Positions 1-8,153 of a DNA stretch of 37,708 nt are shown one piece after another. The DNA is from JAILZP01 sp037444185 (GTDB lineage Bacteria > Bacillota > Desulfotomaculia > Desulfotomaculales > Desulfocucumaceae): the NCBI GenBank assembly GCA_037444185.1, contig JBBIMW010000022.1:1-37708 (forward strand). Reading direction: 5' to 3'. The position numbers were made by a program, and so were the translations under genes. The notes under the pieces were generated by a model that was not told the DNA's origin, searched no databases, and saw only the letters and a list, made by a program, of their open reading frames with translations. The stretch's first letter is position 1; each line of letters starts with the position of its first letter.

Positions 1-2
1 TC

Positions 3-24
3 GTAAGGGGGCGCACCCCCTTAC
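3..24. repeat. Perfect 9-bp inverted repeat (hairpin)
   Basis: The arms GTAAGGGGG (3-11) and CCCCCTTAC (16-24) are perfectly complementary around a 4-nt loop. No T-run follows on either strand, so it is not a canonical intrinsic terminator. It could be the end of an upstream transcription unit or a dispersed palindrome. The window edge hides its left context. Confidence 0.6.
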
Positions 25-45
25 AAACCCCCATGTATAGAAAAC

Positions 46-74
46 TTGTCCACAATTAATAATGCAAGCATAGT
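46..74 (+). promoter_or_regulatory. Weak candidate sigma-A promoter for fba
   Basis: TTGTCC (46-51) and CATAGT (69-74) are 17 bp apart, each matching 4 of 6 consensus positions. It lies 60 bp before the fba start. This is pattern matching only. Confidence 0.25.
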
Positions 75-134
75 TTCCTATACATCAAGAAAAGTGCGCA
101 AGTGATGAAATACTTTTGTTTGGGAGGGTTGAAA

Positions 135-989
135 ATGCCTTTCGTACCTGTTGATGATCTTCTCCGGGAGGCCGAAGCCGGAGGTTACGCGGTGGGGGCC
201 TTCAACTGCAACAACATGGAGATAGTGCAGGCAATAGTCAGGGCCGCCGGGGCCGAAAGGGCGCCGGTGATTATGCAGGCCAGCCAGGGCGCCATCAAAT
301 ATGCGGGGATCAATTTTATCGCGGCCATGGCCAGGGAGGCCGCCGCCACGGCCAGGGTTCCGGTGGCGCTGCACCTGGACCACGGCACCGGGTTTGACCA
401 GATCATGTGGTGCATCAGGGCGGGCTTCAGCTCGGTGATGATCGACGGGTCCAAAAAGCCCCTGGGGGAGAATATAGCCATCACCCGGAAGGTTGTGGAG
501 TGCGCCCTTCCCCTGGGCATATCGGTGGAGGCTGAGCTGGGCAGAATAGGCGGCACCGAGGACGACATCACCGTCACGGAACGGGAGGCCATGCTTACCG
601 ATCCCGGGGAGGCCGGGTATTTTGTGGAAAAAACCGGTGTGGGTTCCCTGGCCGTAGCCATCGGCACGGCCCACGGCAGGTACCGGGGGGAGCCCCGGCT
701 GGATTTCGAAAGACTGGAAAAGATACGCTCCCTGGTGAAGATACCCATCGTGCTGCACGGTTCCTCCGGCGTGCCCGACGACGCCATCAAGGAGGCCATC
801 AGGCTGGGGGTGCGCAAGGTCAATATCGACACGAACATAAGGGAGGCCTTTGTGGACGCCGCCAGGAAGGTGGTGGTGGAAGATCCCGGCGAGATCGATC
901 CGAGAAAAATACTGGGGCCGGCCAGGGACGCCGCCACCGAAATCATCCGGGAGAAAATAAGGCTGTTCGGCAGCTCCGGAAAAGCTTAG
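135..989 (+). CDS. fba: Class II fructose-1,6-bisphosphate aldolase
   Basis: This 284-residue protein cleaves fructose-1,6-bisphosphate to DHAP and glyceraldehyde-3-phosphate in cytosolic glycolysis and gluconeogenesis. The class II zinc-aldolase signatures are visible. HLDHG (residues 80-84) supplies the catalytic Asp82 and zinc ligand His83. EAELG (133-137), GTAHG (177-181, His180) and LHGSSG (207-212, His208) supply further metal and phosphate contacts, and VNIDTN (229-234) is also present. The length matches Gram-positive FbaA (about 285). An upstream in-frame ATG at 102 exists, but ATG 135 follows the purine-rich GGGAGGG at 122-128 and gives the family N-terminus. A tal-like aldolase gene follows 25 bp downstream, as in Bacillus where fbaA and ywjH are adjacent. 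Some members act on tagatose-1,6-bisphosphate, but the neighbourhood favours fructose-1,6-bisphosphate. Confidence 0.95.
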   Translation: MPFVPVDDLLREAEAGGYAVGAFNCNNMEIVQAIVRAAGAERAPVIMQASQGAIKYAGINFIAAMAREAAATARVPVALHLDHGTGFDQIMWCIRAGFSSVMIDGSKKPLGENIAITRKVVECALPLGISVEAELGRIGGTEDDITVTEREAMLTDPGEAGYFVEKTGVGSLAVAIGTAHGRYRGEPRLDFERLEKIRSLVKIPIVLHGSSGVPDDAIKEAIRLGVRKVNIDTNIREAFVDAARKVVVEDPGEIDPRKILGPARDAATEIIREKIRLFGSSGKA

Positions 990-1014
990 GATCAGGAGAC
1001 AGGAGGGGTTCGCC

Positions 1015-1662
1015 ATCAAGCTGTTCATTGATTCTGCGAACATAGATGAAATAAAGTCCGCCCACGGCCTGGGGGTGATCAGCGGAGTAACCACCAATCC
1101 CTCCCTGATAGCAAAGGAGGGAAGGGATTTCGTCCGGGTGGTGAGAGAGATCGCTTCCATCGTGGACGGTCCCGTCAGCGCCGAGGCGGTGAGCGTCGAA
1201 GCCGCCGGAATTGTGCCGGAGGCGATGGAATTGGCGGCCATTCACCCCAGCGTGGTGGTGAAGATACCCATGAACGCGGAGGGGCTGAAGGCCGTCAGGG
1301 TGCTTTCGGAAAAGGGCGTCAAGACCAACGTCACCCTGGTTTTTTCATCCAATCAGGCTTTACTGGCGGCTCTGGCCGGCGCCTCCTACGTCAGCCCCTT
1401 TGTGGGGAGGCTTGACGATGTCGGTTACAATGGCATGGAACTGATAAGGGAGATCATGGCCATTTACTCCAATTACGGTTTTGGCACCGAGATCATTGCC
1501 GCCAGCATCCGCCATCCCGTCCACGTGACCGAGGCCGCCCTGGCCGGATCGGACATAGCCACCGTCCCCTACAAAGTGATTATGCAGATGCTGGACCACC
1601 CGCTGACCGGCATAGGCATCAGTAAATTCCTGACGGACTGGGAAAAGGCGTCCGGCAGATAG
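1015..1662 (+). CDS. fsa: Fructose-6-phosphate aldolase / transaldolase-like protein, apparent ATC start
   Basis: This 215-residue TIM-barrel protein belongs to the small transaldolase (FSA/TalC, B. subtilis YwjH) family of pentose-phosphate and aldol chemistry. The family N-terminus KLFIDSANIDEI reads from 1018. SGVTTNPSL follows, and VVKIP carries the Schiff-base lysine (Lys83 from this start). No in-frame ATG, GTG or TTG exists between the fba stop and this point. The codon where Met is expected is ATC (1015-1017), correctly spaced 6 nt after AGGAGGGG (1001-1008). The first canonical in-frame start is GTG 1075, which would remove the first beta-strand and is unlikely. Either ATC or the nearby CTG (1021) is used, or the base is a sequencing error. 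The function call is firm; true specificity (F6P aldolase or transaldolase) cannot be read from sequence. Confidence 0.88.
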   Translation: MKLFIDSANIDEIKSAHGLGVISGVTTNPSLIAKEGRDFVRVVREIASIVDGPVSAEAVSVEAAGIVPEAMELAAIHPSVVVKIPMNAEGLKAVRVLSEKGVKTNVTLVFSSNQALLAALAGASYVSPFVGRLDDVGYNGMELIREIMAIYSNYGFGTEIIAASIRHPVHVTEAALAGSDIATVPYKVIMQMLDHPLTGIGISKFLTDWEKASGR

Positions 1663-1721
1663 GTTAAAATATATTATAACAGTCCTCCTTCCCTGTGATT
1701 GGCATCCCTATATCTTTTTTC

Positions 1722-1772
1722 CGGCCGGGCCGGTCGGAATCAATGCCGCCATCGGGCCGGCCGTGGTTTTCT
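1722..1772 (+). terminator. Possible terminator in the fsa-rho gap
   Basis: A GC-rich imperfect inverted repeat (CGGCCGGGCC at 1722-1731 against GGGCCGGCCG at 1754-1763, one mismatch) is followed by TTTTCTT (1767-1773). It could end the fba-fsa transcript. The rest of the 240-bp gap before rho holds an AT-rich stretch at 1665-1680 (possible -10 region) and no supported gene. Confidence 0.35.
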
Positions 1773-1902
1773 TAAAGCGGGCCGCGACTTTCTTTTCCGC
1801 CTTTTAATCACTGCGGGGAGAGGGCACTGTTTCCACATTACTGCAGACTGGGGTCCGGCAACCATGCCCGAAGGCCGGGGGCCGGGACAATGGGGGGTTA
1901 AC

Positions 1903-3162
1903 TTGACTTACACGGACTTGGAAAACAAAACCATGCAGGAGCTATACAAAATCGCCAGGGATTTGGATCTGATGGGATACTCGAGGCTGCGCAAGAACGA
2001 GCTGATATTTGAAATCACTAAGAAGCAGACCGAGCAGACCGGACTGATCATGGCCAGCGGTGTGCTGGAAATAATAAACGAGGGCTATGGCTTCTTAAGG
2101 CCCTTTAAATACCTGCCCAGCTACGACGATATATACGTTTCCGTCTCCCAGATCCGGAGGTTCGACCTGCGCACCGGCGACCTGGTGGAGGGGCAGGTGC
2201 GGGGCCCCAAGGACAACGAAAGATATTTCGCCCTGCTGAGGGTGGAGAGGGTAAACGGCATCAACCCTGAAAAATCACCCGAGAGACTGCACTTCGACGG
2301 ATTCACCCCGCTTTATCCCAACGAGCGCATACGGCTGGAGACCGGTTCCCTCCGCTATTCCACCAGGCTCATCGACCTGATAGCGCCCATCGGCAAGGGG
2401 CAAAGGGGCCTGATAGTGGCTCCGCCCAAGGCGGGCAAAACCACCCTTTTAAAGGACATAGCCCACAGCATAACCATCAACCACCCCGATATTTACCTGA
2501 TTGTGCTGCTTATAGACGAGAGGCCGGAAGAGGTCACCGACATAGAGCGGTCCGTGGAGGGGGAGGTGGTCAGCTCCACCTTCGACGAGCCGGCGGAAAA
2601 CCACGTCAAGGTGGCGGATATGGTGCTGGAAAGGGCCAAGCGCCTGGTTGAGCACCGCTTCCACGTGGTCATCCTGCTGGACAGCATCACCCGGCTGGCC
2701 AGGGCCCACAACCTGGTGGTTTCCCCCAGCGGCCGCACCTTGAGCGGCGGCGTGGATCCGGCCTCCCTGCACCGGCCCAAGCGCTTTTTCGGGGCTGCCC
2801 GCAACCTGGAGGAGGGGGGCAGCCTGACCATCCTGGCCACGGCGCTGGTGGAAACCGGCAGCCGCATGGACGATGTCATCTTCGAGGAATTCAAGGGCAC
2901 CGGCAACATGGAGCTGATACTGGACAGGCGTTTGGCCGAGCGCAGAGTGTTTCCGGCCATTGATGTGGTCAGGTCGGGAACCAGGAAGGAGGAGCTGCTG
3001 CTCAGCAACTTCGAGCTGGACTGGATGTGGCATTTCCGCAAGGCCGTGTCCGGCATGGCGCCGGTGGAGGCCATGGAGCTGATGCTGGACAGGATCAGGA
3101 GGACGAAAAACAACCTGGAATTGATGCAGCTATTCCGGGATTTGCGGCGCAACAGCATTTGA
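1903..3162 (+). CDS. rho: Transcription termination factor Rho
   Basis: Rho is a hexameric RNA-dependent ATPase/helicase that releases RNA polymerase from untranslated transcripts. From the TTG at 1903 the protein has 419 residues, the same as E. coli Rho. A Rho_N helical domain (about 4-42, with KNELIFEI) comes first. The cold-shock RNA-binding domain follows (about 50-120, with GYGFLR at 61-66). The RecA-type ATPase has Walker A APPKAGKT (173-180) and Walker B VVILLD ending at Asp260. The Q-loop/GGVDP region (282-303) and the conserved C-terminus complete the protein. The open frame extends upstream to 1699, but that part has no Rho similarity; TTG 1903 follows a G-rich tract and restores the family N-terminus. 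ATG 1933 is a second option that would clip the first helix. In B. subtilis rho lies next to rpmE; here two genes intervene. Confidence 0.96.
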   Translation: MTYTDLENKTMQELYKIARDLDLMGYSRLRKNELIFEITKKQTEQTGLIMASGVLEIINEGYGFLRPFKYLPSYDDIYVSVSQIRRFDLRTGDLVEGQVRGPKDNERYFALLRVERVNGINPEKSPERLHFDGFTPLYPNERIRLETGSLRYSTRLIDLIAPIGKGQRGLIVAPPKAGKTTLLKDIAHSITINHPDIYLIVLLIDERPEEVTDIERSVEGEVVSSTFDEPAENHVKVADMVLERAKRLVEHRFHVVILLDSITRLARAHNLVVSPSGRTLSGGVDPASLHRPKRFFGAARNLEEGGSLTILATALVETGSRMDDVIFEEFKGTGNMELILDRRLAERRVFPAIDVVRSGTRKEELLLSNFELDWMWHFRKAVSGMAPVEAMELMLDRIRRTKNNLELMQLFRDLRRNSI

Positions 3163-3350
3163 ATCCCGCGGGCAATTCTAATTTTTCCGTCAGCACGTAT
3201 TTTGCGCCATGCCGCCGGAACGCCTCGCCGATCGGCTTTATGTCGTCTTTTCTTCCCATGAATTTGCCTCTAACCCCCCCCCGGCACAAAGGATTTGTCC
3301 TTGCGAAATGTCCACGCCAACTCAACAAAGTTGTCCCAATTGTACCCCAA

Positions 3351-3387
3351 AACATGGTTTGCCTGTCAGTGAACCATGTTATATTTT
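3351..3387 (+). terminator. Hairpin after rho, possible intrinsic terminator
   Basis: AACATGGTT (3351-3359) and AACCATGTT (3372-3380) form a perfect 9-bp stem with a 12-nt loop, followed by ATATTTT. The 367-bp gap between rho and the M23 gene also holds a small CCCGGC/GCCGGG hairpin (3416-3431). No supported gene was found there. Confidence 0.45.
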
Positions 3388-3529
3388 CCCCTTCGCAAAG
3401 AAGGCGGGGGCTTGTCCCGGCCGTTGCCGGGCACAGCAGGGCGACATGTTTTAAATATTGGAAAAATGTCAATACTGTTAAGCGGACCACCTAAAATTTG
3501 ACAAAGAGGTGTGAATCGGGGTTTATAAA

Positions 3530-4432
3530 ATGAAAAGAACAAAAAAAATTATGGCAGTGATGCTTACATGGTTGTTACTGTGCGGATGGCCGGCGTTTTC
3601 ACTGACGGCGGCGCCGGACGAGTGGATTGCGGAAAAGGGTTCTTATCTGGAGACAGCGGAGAGGGCCGGCGGGGCCGAATCCGGATCTTCTCAGGATATG
3701 GCGGCGGCCGCCGGCCGGTATGTGGTGCGCAGGGGCGAAACACTGCTGTCCATAGCTGGCCGCCTGGGAGTTTCGGCCTCTGATCTGGTGTCCATGAACA
3801 ACCTGGCCGACGCCGACATAATCCGGGACGGGCAGGTGCTACTTGTGCCGGGAAGCGTCTATATCCACACGGTGCTGCCGGGTGAAAACCTGTCCGGCAT
3901 TGCCAGGGGCGCCGGTGTTCCGGTGGAGGACATAGCCGCCGCCAACGGCCTGGAAGACCAGGATCTGGTGTTGGCGGGACAAAAGCTTCTGATAGCCAAA
4001 AATCCGGAGGCGTCCGGCAGTGTGCCCGCCGCCGTTTCCCGGGGATTGCCGGTGGGTGATCTGATATGGCCGGTGCTGGGCTGGATCAGTTCTCCCTTCG
4101 GCATGCGGGATGGAAGGCCCCACGAGGGGGTCGACATAGCCGCCGACCACGGCGCCCCCATCAGGGCCGCCATGTCCGGGCGGGTAACCTTTGCCGGCCC
4201 CAGGGGCGGTTACGGCCTGACGGTGATACTTGATCACGGCGGTGGCCTGAGCACCCTGTACGCCCACTCCTCCAGGCTCCTCGTTGCGGAGGGGCAGTGG
4301 GTGGCCAAGGGGGATGTCATCGCCCTGGTGGGCAACACCGGCAGGTCCAAGGGCCCGCACCTGCACCTGGAGCTGCATTTGGACGGGACGCCCCACGATC
4401 CCCTGCTCTGCCTGGGCCGCATGAGGGCGTAA
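3530..4432 (+). CDS. Secreted LysM-LysM-M23 (LytM-type) peptidoglycan endopeptidase
   Basis: This 300-residue exported protein is predicted to bind and cleave peptidoglycan cross-links. A basic N-terminus plus hydrophobic segment (1-28) ending near AAP looks like a signal peptide. Two LysM repeats follow: about 64-107 (YVVRRGETLLSIA) and 112-155 (IHTVLPGENLSGIA). The C-terminal M23 domain (about 180-290) has the zinc-site motifs HEGVD (His198, Asp202), YAH (His246) and HLHLE (His277, His279), so it appears catalytically intact. The start is ATG 3530; no close Shine-Dalgarno is evident, though CGGGG sits 8 nt upstream. It appears to be a single gene between rho and the radical SAM gene. It could act in growth or sporulation; nothing local decides this. 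Confidence 0.9.
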   Translation: MKRTKKIMAVMLTWLLLCGWPAFSLTAAPDEWIAEKGSYLETAERAGGAESGSSQDMAAAAGRYVVRRGETLLSIAGRLGVSASDLVSMNNLADADIIRDGQVLLVPGSVYIHTVLPGENLSGIARGAGVPVEDIAAANGLEDQDLVLAGQKLLIAKNPEASGSVPAAVSRGLPVGDLIWPVLGWISSPFGMRDGRPHEGVDIAADHGAPIRAAMSGRVTFAGPRGGYGLTVILDHGGGLSTLYAHSSRLLVAEGQWVAKGDVIALVGNTGRSKGPHLHLELHLDGTPHDPLLCLGRMRA

Positions 4433-4444
4433 ACGTGCCCCTTA

Positions 4445-4471
4445 TTGCGGCGCCGGGGTCTGTGATATAAT
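4445..4471 (+). promoter_or_regulatory. Extended -10 promoter for the radical SAM gene
   Basis: A perfect TATAAT (4466-4471) is preceded by TGA, an extended -10, with TTGCGG (4445-4450) 15 bp upstream. The predicted transcript would start about 8 nt before the TTG start codon. The same word combination recurs before rpmE. Confidence 0.55.
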
Positions 4472-4485
4472 GGCCCTGGGGGGTT

Positions 4486-5742
4486 TTGTCCTTGCGCCTT
4501 GTATATGCGGACGCCGGCGGCGGATATTACGACCACCCGGCCCTCGGGCCGGCGGGAAGGTCGGGGGACAGTTTTGTAGAGCTGGTCCGGGAGGATTTCA
4601 TCGAGCTGCCCCCCGGGTCCACCCTGGTGCTGATCCCCGGCGGGATTCCGGTGGGGGTCGGTTCCGGCGGTCGGTTTGTGCCGGCGGAGGGGATGCGCCG
4701 GGGGAAGGGCCCGGCCTTCGCCGTGGGGGCATTGCTGCCCCAGGGATACACCAGGACTTACTGGCCGGCCTACCGCCGGCCTGGGGCCGGACGGCCGCTG
4801 CCTCTGCTGGGGTACACCGCCGTGGCCTGGCGCCGGGGGAGGATATATGCCGCTGCGCTGAAAACCGACCGTCCGGATCGCTGGAATCCGGCCCGCTATA
4901 ACACTCCGGAACTGACAGGGCTGGTGAGGGGGCTGGCCGGGGAATTGCCGGGCAACCGCCTGGTGGGGCATCTGTCCCGCTGTGCTTTGGAGTATGGCTG
5001 CTTCACCGCCCAGAACATATTTTACGGCCGCTGGGAGGGGGGAATCCCTGTATCCCGGGCCTGCAACGCCGGTTGCCTGGGTTGCATATCGCTGCAGCCC
5101 GCGGGGTGCTGCCCGTCGCCCCAGTCCAGGATAGATTTCAAGCCCACGGTAAAAGAGGTGGTGGAACTGGGACTGCGGCACCTGGAGGGGGCCGGCGGTC
5201 CCATTGTCAGCTTCGGCCAGGGCTGCGAGGGGGAGCCCACCACGGAGGAGGAATTGATCCGGGAATCTCTTCTGGTCCTGAGGCGAAAAACCAGCCGGGG
5301 CACCATCAATATCAACACCAACGCCGGCCGGACCGGCAGCCTGGAGTCCCTGTGCCGGTCCGGCCTGGACTCTGTCCGGGTAAGTCTGATCAGCGCCCGG
5401 CAGTCGACGTATGATTATTACCACCGGCCCGCGGGCTTCGGCCTGGCCGACGTGCGGGCTTCGATAAAGGCGGCGGTGCGGCTGGGGGTTTTCACCTCGC
5501 TGAATCTGCTGGTCAGCCCGGGGCTGACCGACCGGGAGGAGGAGGTGGAGGCCCTGGTCCGGCTGGTGGAAGAAACCGGTGTGGGCATGGTGCAGCTGAG
5601 AAATCTTAATATCGACCCGGATTTGCTATTTTCCGGGCTGGCCCCCGCCGCCGGCGGCACAATGGGCATTCCGGGGCTGATAGCGGCGTTGGGGGCGGTG
5701 CCGGGCCTCAGGGTGGGCAGCTTCAGCCGTCCGGCGAGGTGA
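4486..5742 (+). CDS. Radical SAM protein of unknown function
   Basis: This 418-residue protein belongs to the radical SAM superfamily, which uses a 4Fe-4S cluster and S-adenosylmethionine to start radical chemistry. The cluster motif CNAGCLGC gives C193, C197 and C200 in CxxxCxxC spacing, unusually far into the chain. About 185 residues of family-specific N-terminal sequence precede it. A second Cys pair lies just after (CC at 208-209, before PSP). Barrel segments INTNAG and DSVRVSL, plus a region rich in LNLLVSPGLTD, fit the usual partial TIM barrel. The start is TTG 4486 after a GGGGGG tract; TTG 4492 is an alternative. Its own promoter and isolated position suggest a monocistronic gene. 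I do not recognise the substrate. Confidence 0.85.
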   Translation: MSLRLVYADAGGGYYDHPALGPAGRSGDSFVELVREDFIELPPGSTLVLIPGGIPVGVGSGGRFVPAEGMRRGKGPAFAVGALLPQGYTRTYWPAYRRPGAGRPLPLLGYTAVAWRRGRIYAAALKTDRPDRWNPARYNTPELTGLVRGLAGELPGNRLVGHLSRCALEYGCFTAQNIFYGRWEGGIPVSRACNAGCLGCISLQPAGCCPSPQSRIDFKPTVKEVVELGLRHLEGAGGPIVSFGQGCEGEPTTEEELIRESLLVLRRKTSRGTININTNAGRTGSLESLCRSGLDSVRVSLISARQSTYDYYHRPAGFGLADVRASIKAAVRLGVFTSLNLLVSPGLTDREEEVEALVRLVEETGVGMVQLRNLNIDPDLLFSGLAPAAGGTMGIPGLIAALGAVPGLRVGSFSRPAR

Positions 5743-5778
5743 TCCGGAACCCGTCTCCGGGGAGACATAAATGCCATA

Positions 5779-5807
5779 TTGCGGTGCGCGGCCCGGTGTG
5801 ATATAAT
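5779..5807 (+). promoter_or_regulatory. Extended -10 sigma-A promoter for rpmE
   Basis: TTGCGG (5779-5784), a 17-bp spacer, then TATAAT (5802-5807) preceded by TGA at 5799-5801. The leader to rpmE would be about 59 nt. It closely resembles the promoter at 4445-4471: both have ATTGCGG and TGTGATATAAT. Confidence 0.65.
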
Positions 5808-5872
5808 TTTGTGTTGTGTGCTCCCTGAGGGTTTTCACAATGTACAACGGTGAAGGGGAAGAGGTGCGTCCG

Positions 5873-6073
5873 ATGAAAGAAGGAATTCATCCAAAATACC
5901 AGACAGCCAGGGTGACCTGCGTATGCGGGGAAAACTTTGCCACAGGCTCCACCCGCAAAGAGCTGAAGGTGGAAATCTGCTCCAAGTGTCATCCTTTCTA
6001 TACCGGGTCCCAGCGGCAGATCGAGGTTGGCGGCCGGGCCGAGAAATTCCGCAAAAAATACGGCCTGAAGTAG
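5873..6073 (+). CDS. rpmE: 50S ribosomal protein L31, zinc-binding type
   Basis: This 66-residue protein of the large ribosomal subunit has the L31 signature MKEGIHPKY at its start. Four zinc-ligand cysteines in paired arrangement (C16, C18, C36, C39) mark the C+ form, which binds zinc and is used under zinc-replete conditions. ATG 5873 sits after GAAGAGGTG. Longer in-frame starts at 5816 and 5840 are not part of the family and overlap the leader. yqhQ follows 61 bp downstream. Confidence 0.96.
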   Translation: MKEGIHPKYQTARVTCVCGENFATGSTRKELKVEICSKCHPFYTGSQRQIEVGGRAEKFRKKYGLK

Positions 6074-6134
6074 GGATGACTGGCAGGGCTCCGGGCTCTG
6101 CCAAATTAATTTGACACCGGGGAGATTGTTTTTT

Positions 6135-7073
6135 ATGGCATACAGCTTCCAGTACGGCGGGCAGGCGGTAATAGAGGGCGTGATGATGCGGGGCCCGCGC
6201 AGCAGGGCCATCGCCGTGCGGCTTCCCGACGGGGACATCACGGTGGACACCAAAGAGGTGGGGTCCGTCACCCAGCGGTATCCCTTTTTGAAATGGCCCC
6301 TCCTCCGGGGGGTTGTGGCGCTGGTGGAGGCCCTGGTCATCGGCGTGGAGGCCCTGAGTTTTTCGGCCAATAAAGCCCTGGGCGAGGAGGAGAACCTGAG
6401 CAAGACTGAAATAGTGTTGACCATAGGCCTGGCCTTCGGCCTGGCCGTGGTGCTCTTTGTGATTTTGCCCACGGGGGCGGCCCACCTTTTAAAGGGCTAC
6501 GTCCAGGGCAGCCTTGTCCAAAACATGGTGGAGGGCGTAATCAGGCTGGGCGTTTTCATACTCTACGTGGTTTTGATCGGCCGGATGCAGGACATAAAGA
6601 GGGTTTTTCAGTACCACGGGGCGGAGCACAAAGTGATCAACGCCTACGAGGCGGGCCAGGAGCTCACCGTGGAAAAGGTGCAGCGTTTCCCGGCCTTCCA
6701 CCCCCGCTGCGGCACCAGCTTTCTGCTCATAGTGCTGGTTCTGAGCATATTTATGTTCGCCCTGCTGGGGCACCAGGAACTGTGGCTCAGTATAGTGTCC
6801 CGGATAATGCTGCTGCCGGTGCTGGCCGGCATTTCATACGAACTGCTGAAGCTTTCGGCGAAATATGCTGAGAGTTTTATTTGCCGGCTGCTGACTACCC
6901 CGGGCAGGTGGCTGCAGGGACTGACCACCGGGGAGCCCGACGGCGGCCAGGTGGAGGTGGCCATTGCGGCCATGGCGGCGGTGTTGAAAGAAAATGAAGC
7001 CCCGGTGGAACCGGCCGTCACGGCCGGGGGGGGCGTTTTGGGGGAAAGCGGGGGCCGGGTCAATGCTGGATAA
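6135..7073 (+). CDS. yqhQ: YqhQ-like DUF1385 membrane protein
   Basis: This 312-residue integral membrane protein has the DUF1385 N-terminus (YGGQAVIEGVMMRGP) and the core segment YHGAEHKVINAYE. FHPRCGTSFL follows. Hydrophobic stretches near residues 97-120, 137-152, 195-215 and 225-240 suggest at least four membrane segments. The family has no firmly assigned biochemical role. In many Firmicutes it is encoded beside rpmE and prfA, as here. ATG 6135 follows GGGGAGA. The stop overlaps the prfA start by 11 nt, so the two are probably translationally coupled. Confidence 0.88.
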   Translation: MAYSFQYGGQAVIEGVMMRGPRSRAIAVRLPDGDITVDTKEVGSVTQRYPFLKWPLLRGVVALVEALVIGVEALSFSANKALGEEENLSKTEIVLTIGLAFGLAVVLFVILPTGAAHLLKGYVQGSLVQNMVEGVIRLGVFILYVVLIGRMQDIKRVFQYHGAEHKVINAYEAGQELTVEKVQRFPAFHPRCGTSFLLIVLVLSIFMFALLGHQELWLSIVSRIMLLPVLAGISYELLKLSAKYAESFICRLLTTPGRWLQGLTTGEPDGGQVEVAIAAMAAVLKENEAPVEPAVTAGGGVLGESGGRVNAG

Positions 7074-8130
7074 ACTGGCCGGTCTGGAAAGCAAGTACGA
7101 AGAACTCGAAAAACAGATCAGCGATCCCGGGGTGATAGCGGACAACAGCCGCTGGCAGCAGTTGGTGAAGGCCCACGCCGAACTGGGCGAGCCGGTGGGG
7201 GCGTACCGGGAGTACAAAAGGGCCCTGGCCGGGATCCGGGAGGCCAGGGAAATGCTGGAGGACAAGCTGGATGCGGATTTCCGGGAGATGGTGGAGGCCG
7301 AGCTGGAGGGGCTGGAGGAAAAAAAGAGAGAATTGGAGAAAAAACTAAGGCTTCTGCTGCTGCCCAGGGATCCCAACGATGAAAAAAACGTGCTGGTGGA
7401 AATAAGGGCCGGCACCGGGGGCGAGGAGGCCGCCCTGTTCGCTTCGGATCTTTTCAGGATGTATGCCCGCTACGCCGAGCGCCAGGGCTGGAAGGCCGAG
7501 ATCATGAACACCAGCTTCACCGACCTGGGGGGCTTCAAGGAAGTCATATTCATGATCGAGGGAAAAGGGGCCTTCAGCAGGCTGAAGTTTGAAAGCGGGG
7601 TGCACAGGGTGCAGAGGGTGCCCGCCACCGAGTCCGGCGGCCGCATCCACACTTCGGCGGCGACGGTGGCGGTGCTGCCCGAGGCCGAGGAGGTGGAGGT
7701 GGAGGTAAACCCCAGCGACCTCCGGATCGACCTTTTTTGCTCCACCGGCCCCGGCGGGCAGTCGGTGAACACCACCCAGTCCGCCGTCCGGATCACCCAC
7801 CTGCCCACCGGCATAGTGGTGTCCTGCCAGGATGAAAAAAGTCAGCACAAAAACCGGGACAGGGCCATGAGGGTGCTGCGGGCCAGGCTTCTGGACAAGG
7901 CGGAGCAGGAGCAAAGGGAGAAGATCGCCAGCGCCCGCAAGTCCCAGGTGGGCAGCGGGGACAGGAGCGAGAGGATCAGGACCTACAACTTTCCCCAGAA
8001 CAGGGTCACCGACCACCGCATCGGCCTTACCTCCCACCGGCTGCAGGAGATACTGCTGGGGGAGCTGGATGAAATAATCGGCGCCCTGATCACCACCGAT
8101 CAGGCGGAAAAACTGCGGCAGCTGGAATAA
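7063..8130 (+). CDS. prfA: Peptide chain release factor 1
   Basis: This 355-residue RF1 recognises UAA and UAG stop codons and triggers peptide release. The GGQ motif lies in STGPGGQSVN (GGQ 231-233). The tripeptide PAT (187-189), which reads stop codons in RF1, distinguishes it from RF2. ATG 7063 lies inside the end of yqhQ in another frame. A longer in-frame start at 6994 exists but lacks family similarity. prmC, encoding the enzyme that methylates the GGQ glutamine, follows 23 bp later, so modifier and substrate are probably co-expressed. Confidence 0.97.
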   Translation: MLDKLAGLESKYEELEKQISDPGVIADNSRWQQLVKAHAELGEPVGAYREYKRALAGIREAREMLEDKLDADFREMVEAELEGLEEKKRELEKKLRLLLLPRDPNDEKNVLVEIRAGTGGEEAALFASDLFRMYARYAERQGWKAEIMNTSFTDLGGFKEVIFMIEGKGAFSRLKFESGVHRVQRVPATESGGRIHTSAATVAVLPEAEEVEVEVNPSDLRIDLFCSTGPGGQSVNTTQSAVRITHLPTGIVVSCQDEKSQHKNRDRAMRVLRARLLDKAEQEQREKIASARKSQVGSGDRSERIRTYNFPQNRVTDHRIGLTSHRLQEILLGELDEIIGALITTDQAEKLRQLE

Positions 8131-8153
8131 GGGCATGAATTGGGGTTTGGGTA

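Noticed and set aside
3095..3490. Minus-strand 131-codon open frame between rho and the M23 gene
   Set aside because: It overlaps the rho 3' end antisense, has odd Cys-rich composition, no recognisable domain and no convincing Shine-Dalgarno. The interval is better explained by a hairpin and spacer DNA.
3498..3529. TTGACA followed by TATAAA before the M23 gene as a promoter
   Set aside because: The spacing is 20 bp and the TATAAA directly abuts the ATG, so transcription would start inside the gene.
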